A DNA stretch of 64,000 nucleotides, taken from assembly GCA_026119855.1 (NCBI GenBank), contig JAOWBW010001582.1, positions 62,001 through 126,000 on the forward strand, written 5' to 3'. Under the pieces are notes generated by a model. The model was not told the DNA's origin and did no database searches. It was given only the letters and a program-made list of their open reading frames with translations. Made by a program: the position numbers and the translations under genes. This DNA is from Campanula takesimana (lineage: Eukaryota; Streptophyta; Magnoliopsida; Asterales; Campanulaceae). The stretch's first letter is position 1, and the number at the start of each line of letters is the position of its first letter. Of this stretch, positions 60,025 to 64,000 are shown in pieces.

Positions 60025-60026
60025 AC

Positions 60027-62266
60027 TGTCGCGACCCTGACCCCGCGGGCCCGGAGTACGCGAGCTGGACGTCGACTTAAACAATAAACTCTAAAATAAT
60101 GAAGATAAAAATTTCCTTTTATACCAAAAGATGATAACACAAAGTTTTGAAATCCAACTTGAACAACAAAATATAAACTAGTGTAAGCTCCATAAGTTTA
60201 CACCCAAAATAATAAATATACAATTCTTAATGACGTCATTGTTTGGTGACACTATCCCAAGGTTATACATTTAAATAATGCAAACCGAATAACAACCTTC
60301 CCCAAAAAGCTATATCCACACTCGACGTCCTGTCTCGTGATCAGCGAGTCTAATCCTTTCCACCTGGGGGGGGGGGGGGGTTAAGGAAAAACAAAGACAA
60401 AAGAAAAGGGGGTGAGATAAATCTCAATAAGTTACTAATGCAACTACATGACATGCTATGATGCAATAAGCAATAAACAATAATAAATATCACTTAGCAC
60501 GTAGCATTTATCAGTTAACAGATAGCAGCGGAAATAAACAAGTAACAAAGGATATTAGCCAAGGTTTTCCAACTGATAGAACCAAATAAAGGTCGCTGCG
60601 CAGCTTCAATAATCAACAATCAACATCTTCATAGTAGTATGAAAGCTTGAAGAGAAAACCCCCGGTACCGGAACCAATAACAAAGTAACGTGCCACAAAG
60701 GACGGGAGCCATGCCACAAAGTCATGCTCCAAAACGTGTAGCTAGAATACTCACAAAAGGAGCTAGCTCATCCCATCCAAGGCCAATCTGGATGGGGAAA
60801 GAAGGACCAATGGGCGATGCTATACTGGACTTGGCTTGTGCCATTATAGTATTATCCATTGCCTGACTCGATACACAAATAACCAGCTGGACTTTCAAAT
60901 GAAAGCTAAGTAATAAACACTAGCTTAAATAAACAACCACTGATTCCAAAGTAGGGAATCTTTATCACGAAGTCACCAAGAAAGTGAAATGAACCAACAA
61001 CACATAATTAAAGTGTTCCAATAATCTCAACAATGATAACATAATTCCCATATCACATTCAATCACAAAGGATCCAGTTAACTCAAGAACACAACCAAAA
61101 CTACTCACTCATCTCGAAGAGCTCAAGGAGAGATTTAAAACGATAACTTATACACCTAAAACGGAGTCCGGATGAGGGAGTTACGAACTATTGAAGATTG
61201 TCTACGAAAAGTACATGAGGATGAAGCTCAGGGCTTGTACAGCGGAGGGGGCGCACGCCCTCACAGAAAGGGTGCGCGCGCCCTATAGGATCAGAAGGTT
61301 CATGCCAAAAAGGCCAGAGGAGGGTCCGCGCGCTCGCGAGAAAAGGGTGCGCACGCCCTTAGCATCAGAAGGTTTTGTTTACAAAGGGGCATAAGGGTGC
61401 GCACGCCCCCTCCCAAAGGGTGCGCACGCCCCCTTGCCCGGAGGGGCAATTTCCGGCCAATTTTCTGGGTTTATTCAAGAATTCTTACAATTTTCACAAA
61501 TTCTCAAAATCAATCACAACCAAACTTCCCACCAAGAATAAACATGAACCAAAACAACTTGACAACTAGAAAGGGACCTAAAACACATCATCTATCAACC
61601 CAAACTAAGATTGAAACCCAACATTCATAACAATCACCATTTTTAACCAAAAACCAAAATAAATTCCAAATAAATCCCAAACTCCATCAAACATCAAATG
61701 TATCAACTAAATCATTATATAAACATGAAATGAACACTCTAGCATAAAAATGGGGGAAAAGCAACTTACCCGGATTTTCTCAAAGATGACGGAATTCAAA
61801 TATTTTTGGTTCCACGCGATCCTATCAACGATCTAAACACATTTCATAAAATGAGTACTAAGAAAAGATGAGAGGAAGAGGATGAAAATGAAGAGAGAAG
61901 GGAGAGAAGAAAAACTTACCTTTCTTGGAGAGGGAGAGAAAGAAACTGGGAATGGGGGATGGAGTAGGGTGAGGGAGAGGTGAGGGAGAAAGAGAGGGAG
62001 TAGGGAGATGATTTTTCCAAAAACTTACACTTAGCCCCCTCCCCACTTACTACACCAACTCTAATACTTCCTACTAACAACTAGGACCAAACAATACTAG
62101 ACTAGCACAAATGGCCCAAATAAAATGCTAGGCATAAATTATTATAACACATAAAATGCACATATAAATTATTAATTAAATAATAATTTAAACAATTAAA
62201 TAAGAAATAAATAAATAATTAAATATTTATTATTAGAAAATAGAGACGGGTTTTCGGGTCGTGACA
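60027..62266 (-). repeat. gypsy LTR 3 (outer, 5' LTR)
   Basis: 2,240 bp with a 15-G run. The three LTR lengths (2,237, 2,236, 2,240) track exactly the G counts (12, 11, 15), so no other net indel separates them. Right-hand changes such as gagaagggag and aaatcatt distinguish it from LTRs 1 and 2. Confidence 0.95.
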
Positions 62267-62271
62267 ATGTT

Positions 62272-62484
62272 AGTTGCGAAAATCCATGAGATGGATTGAA
62301 GCAAGCTTCTTAGAGTTGAAACAATCATTTTGATGAAGTGTTCAAATCGTTTGAAATTCATCAAAGATGAGACTTGTGTTTGCTATGAAATTAGTGGGGG
62401 CATAGTCTAATTCTTAGTCTTGTATATGTGGTTAACATATGATTCATTTTGAAAGAGTTTCTTAATGAAAGACTTAGGAAGAAA
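62272..62484 (+). pseudogene. Copia-A RT remnant, right part
   Basis: Joined across one copy of atgtt to 46301, the text reads on as the conserved K(S/A)IYGLKQAS region, decayed to KSMRWIEAS. It continues through a NHFDEVFKS-like block (counterpart of RFDEVVK) to a FLVLYM block where YVDD normally stands, with the catalytic aspartates lost. It ends with LMKDLG. Cut by the Copia-C LTR. Confidence 0.75.
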
Positions 62485-62981
62485 TGTTGTGGAATTGACC
62501 CCCTAACACCCAAGCAATATCCCAAGAAAATAACAGCACCACAAACAAGCACAAGAAACAAAGCAGAGAAAACACACAAGAAATTGTTTACCCAGTTCGT
62601 CAATATGTTTGACTACGTCTGGGGGCACTACCAAGCCAGGATCTTGCACTATAATATGTTAAATCTGAGTTACAATGAGTATGGGGGCGGAGCCCTGCTT
62701 ATATAGCAACCTAGGAATAAGATACAAACCCTAGACAGAGAAGGAATCCCGAAACTGCTCTAATTTGTTCCAGCCCAGTTTCCCGACATTCTGTGCGACC
62801 GCACAGAATACTTGTGCGACCGCCCAGAATAAAACCCACAAGCCCTAAAACCTTTCAGTAGTTTTGGGCGACCGCCTGGAATGGTTTTGGGCGACCGCAC
62901 AGAACCACTGAAGCTCGTTTTCTTGCTTGTTCCTTCCTCTCGCTCTGCTCGCTAGTTTCCGGTTGTTCCTCTATTCCAACA
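62485..62981 (-). repeat. Copia-C 3' LTR
   Basis: 497 bp, TGTTGTGGAATTGACC to TTCCAACA on the + strand. Beside it lies the complement of a polypurine tract, ATCTCCCACCT (62982-62992), which fixes the - orientation and identifies this as the 3' LTR. The element continues past the window's right edge. A gcgaccgc motif repeats at about 62796, 62816, 62868 and 62892. Confidence 0.85.
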
Positions 62982-62992
62982 ATCTCCCACCT

Positions 62993-64000
62993 AGAGATCA
63001 ACCGTGTATATTAGCCCCATATCCGTCTTCAACTCATCCTTAGTGCCATAGTGCTCACCTCGATCATGGTAGTTCCTTCCTCCTCTCCTATTCTCCAAGC
63101 CCAATTGAAGCTATGCATAGCTTCAACTTTTCAAGGTTTACAACCATTGCATACATTAGACTCCCCACTGCCGAAGCATATGGAGTCCTCTCCATCTTTT
63201 CACGCTCTTCCTTGCCCTTAGGTGAGTCCTTCTCGGATAGCTTGAAGTGCATACCCAATGGTGTCCCTGTTGGATTTGCCTCTTCCATGCAAAACCTTAC
63301 CAAGACTTTCTCAACGTATTCTGCTTGTGAAAGAACCAACTTACCCGACTCCCTATCCCGGTCAATCCTCATGCCCAAGATTTTTCTGGCCTCCCCCAAA
63401 TCCTTCATCTCGAACCGTTCTGATAACTGAGCCTTCAAGCTGTTTACCTCTCTACTGCTAGAGCCCGCTATTAGCATGTCATCCATATATAACATCAAGA
63501 TTATGTACCCGTTGTCCGTGTTCTTGAAGTAGCAATAATGATCCGCCTCACATCTGATAAAATCAATATCGTGGATGCATCCATCGAACTTTCTGTACCA
63601 CTGCCTAGGAGCTTGTTTAAGGCCATACAAGCTCTTAGTCAATCTTCAAACCAGTTCCTCGCTACCCTTAGACAAGTAACCCTCTGGTTGTACCATGTAA
63701 ATTTGTTCCTCCAAATCCCCATGAAGAAAGGCTGTCTTTACATCCATCTGTTCCAGCAGAAATTATCTGCCACTACTATACCCAGAACCATTCTGATAGT
63801 GGTCATCTTCACAACAGGAGTGAATACCTCGGTGTAGTCAATACCGAATTTCTGTTGAAACCCTTTTACAACCAACCTTGCCTTGTAACGTTTACTGCCG
63901 TTTGCTTCCTCCTTGATTCTGTAAACCCACTTGTTATGTAATGCCTTCTTCCCCTTTGGTAGTTTAATCAACTCCTAAGTTTTTTTGGCCTTCAATGAGT
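62993..64000 (-). pseudogene. Copia-C RT with RNase H deleted, partial
   Basis: The RT opens with KLPKGKKALHNKWVYRIKEE (about 63905-63970), then YKARLVVKGFQQKFGIDY, MDVKTAFLHG (about 63740), KSLYGLKQAPRQWYRKFD (about 63610) and MLYMDDMLIAGS (about 63465-63500). At about 63140-63146 the text jumps from GSLMYAMV straight to VNLEKLKLCIASIGLGE, which is the polyprotein tail, so the RNase H domain has been lost. Other damage: a TAG (Trp position) at about 63977, a frameshift near 63755 and a TGA near 63648. The polyprotein start is outside the window. The 95 bp between the tail and the LTR is 3' untranslated. Confidence 0.85.

Larger units (their letters stand above)
46302..62266 (-). mobile_element. 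Tekay/Del-type gypsy chromovirus, tandem with three LTRs
   Basis: 15,965 bp arranged LTR-internal-LTR-internal-LTR with a unit of about 6.86 kb. A single 5-bp duplication atgtt flanks the outer LTRs (46297-46301 and 62267-62271), joining the two Copia-A halves in register. Both internal regions are 4,626 bp. Each has a primer site for initiator tRNA-Met and a polypurine tract (complement of TTCACTCCCCCTTAAAG). The protease-RT-RNase H-integrase order marks it as Ty3-gypsy. The C-terminal VLWRNHNVEESTWE block is a chromodomain as in Tekay/Del elements. Confidence 0.95.

Noticed and set aside
46302..62266. Two independent gypsy insertions side by side
   Set aside because: Only one TSD pair is present, the middle LTR is shared, and it is a left/right mosaic of the outer LTRs, which fits recombination instead.

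Overview
This is a 64-kb piece of a flowering-plant nuclear genome, most likely a eudicot. The evidence is two spliced plant genes with GT-AG introns, AT-rich spacers, Stowaway-, hAT- and Mutator-type MITEs, and LTR retrotransposons of plant lineages, all primed by initiator tRNA-Met. I cannot name the genus from the sequence.

The left third (1-24.6 kb) is gene space. A complete MAP70 microtubule-associated protein gene (2580-12393, 11 coding exons, 629 aa) and a complete LSG1-type ribosome-export GTPase gene (17257-22380, 7 coding exons, 583 aa) lie on the + strand. Their introns and spacers hold a decayed LINE, several MITEs with readable target-site duplications, a solo copia LTR, an hAT-derived fragment and a 1.1-kb foldback element directly behind LSG1.

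The right two thirds (24.6-64 kb) is a stack of nested transposons. Copia-B (LTR 24614-25068) was entered by Copia-A (+ strand, LTR 25412-26574). A Helitron-like element (about 29931-45516) split Copia-A in its integrase region and itself received a 13.8-kb Sirevirus-type copia on the - strand (30246-44037, TSD gttac). A Tekay/Del-type gypsy array on the - strand (46302-62266, TSD atgtt) split the Copia-A reverse transcriptase. Copia-A resumes at 62272-62484 and is then cut by Copia-C (- strand, 3' LTR 62485-62981), which runs off the window.

Four things stand out. First, the Sirevirus carries a third gene downstream of pol with its own TATA box, leader and intron. It encodes a soluble-looking protein of about 1,089 aa with ubiquitin- and SUMO-binding-like motifs. 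Second, the gypsy element has three LTRs and two internal regions inside one TSD pair, and its middle LTR is a mosaic of the outer two, the signature of unequal recombination. Third, the foldback behind LSG1 has two arms of 536 bp around a 44-bp loop. Fourth, the hexamer GCGGTT/AACCGC is strikingly frequent throughout the Sirevirus. None of the autonomous-type elements has an uninterrupted gag-pol.
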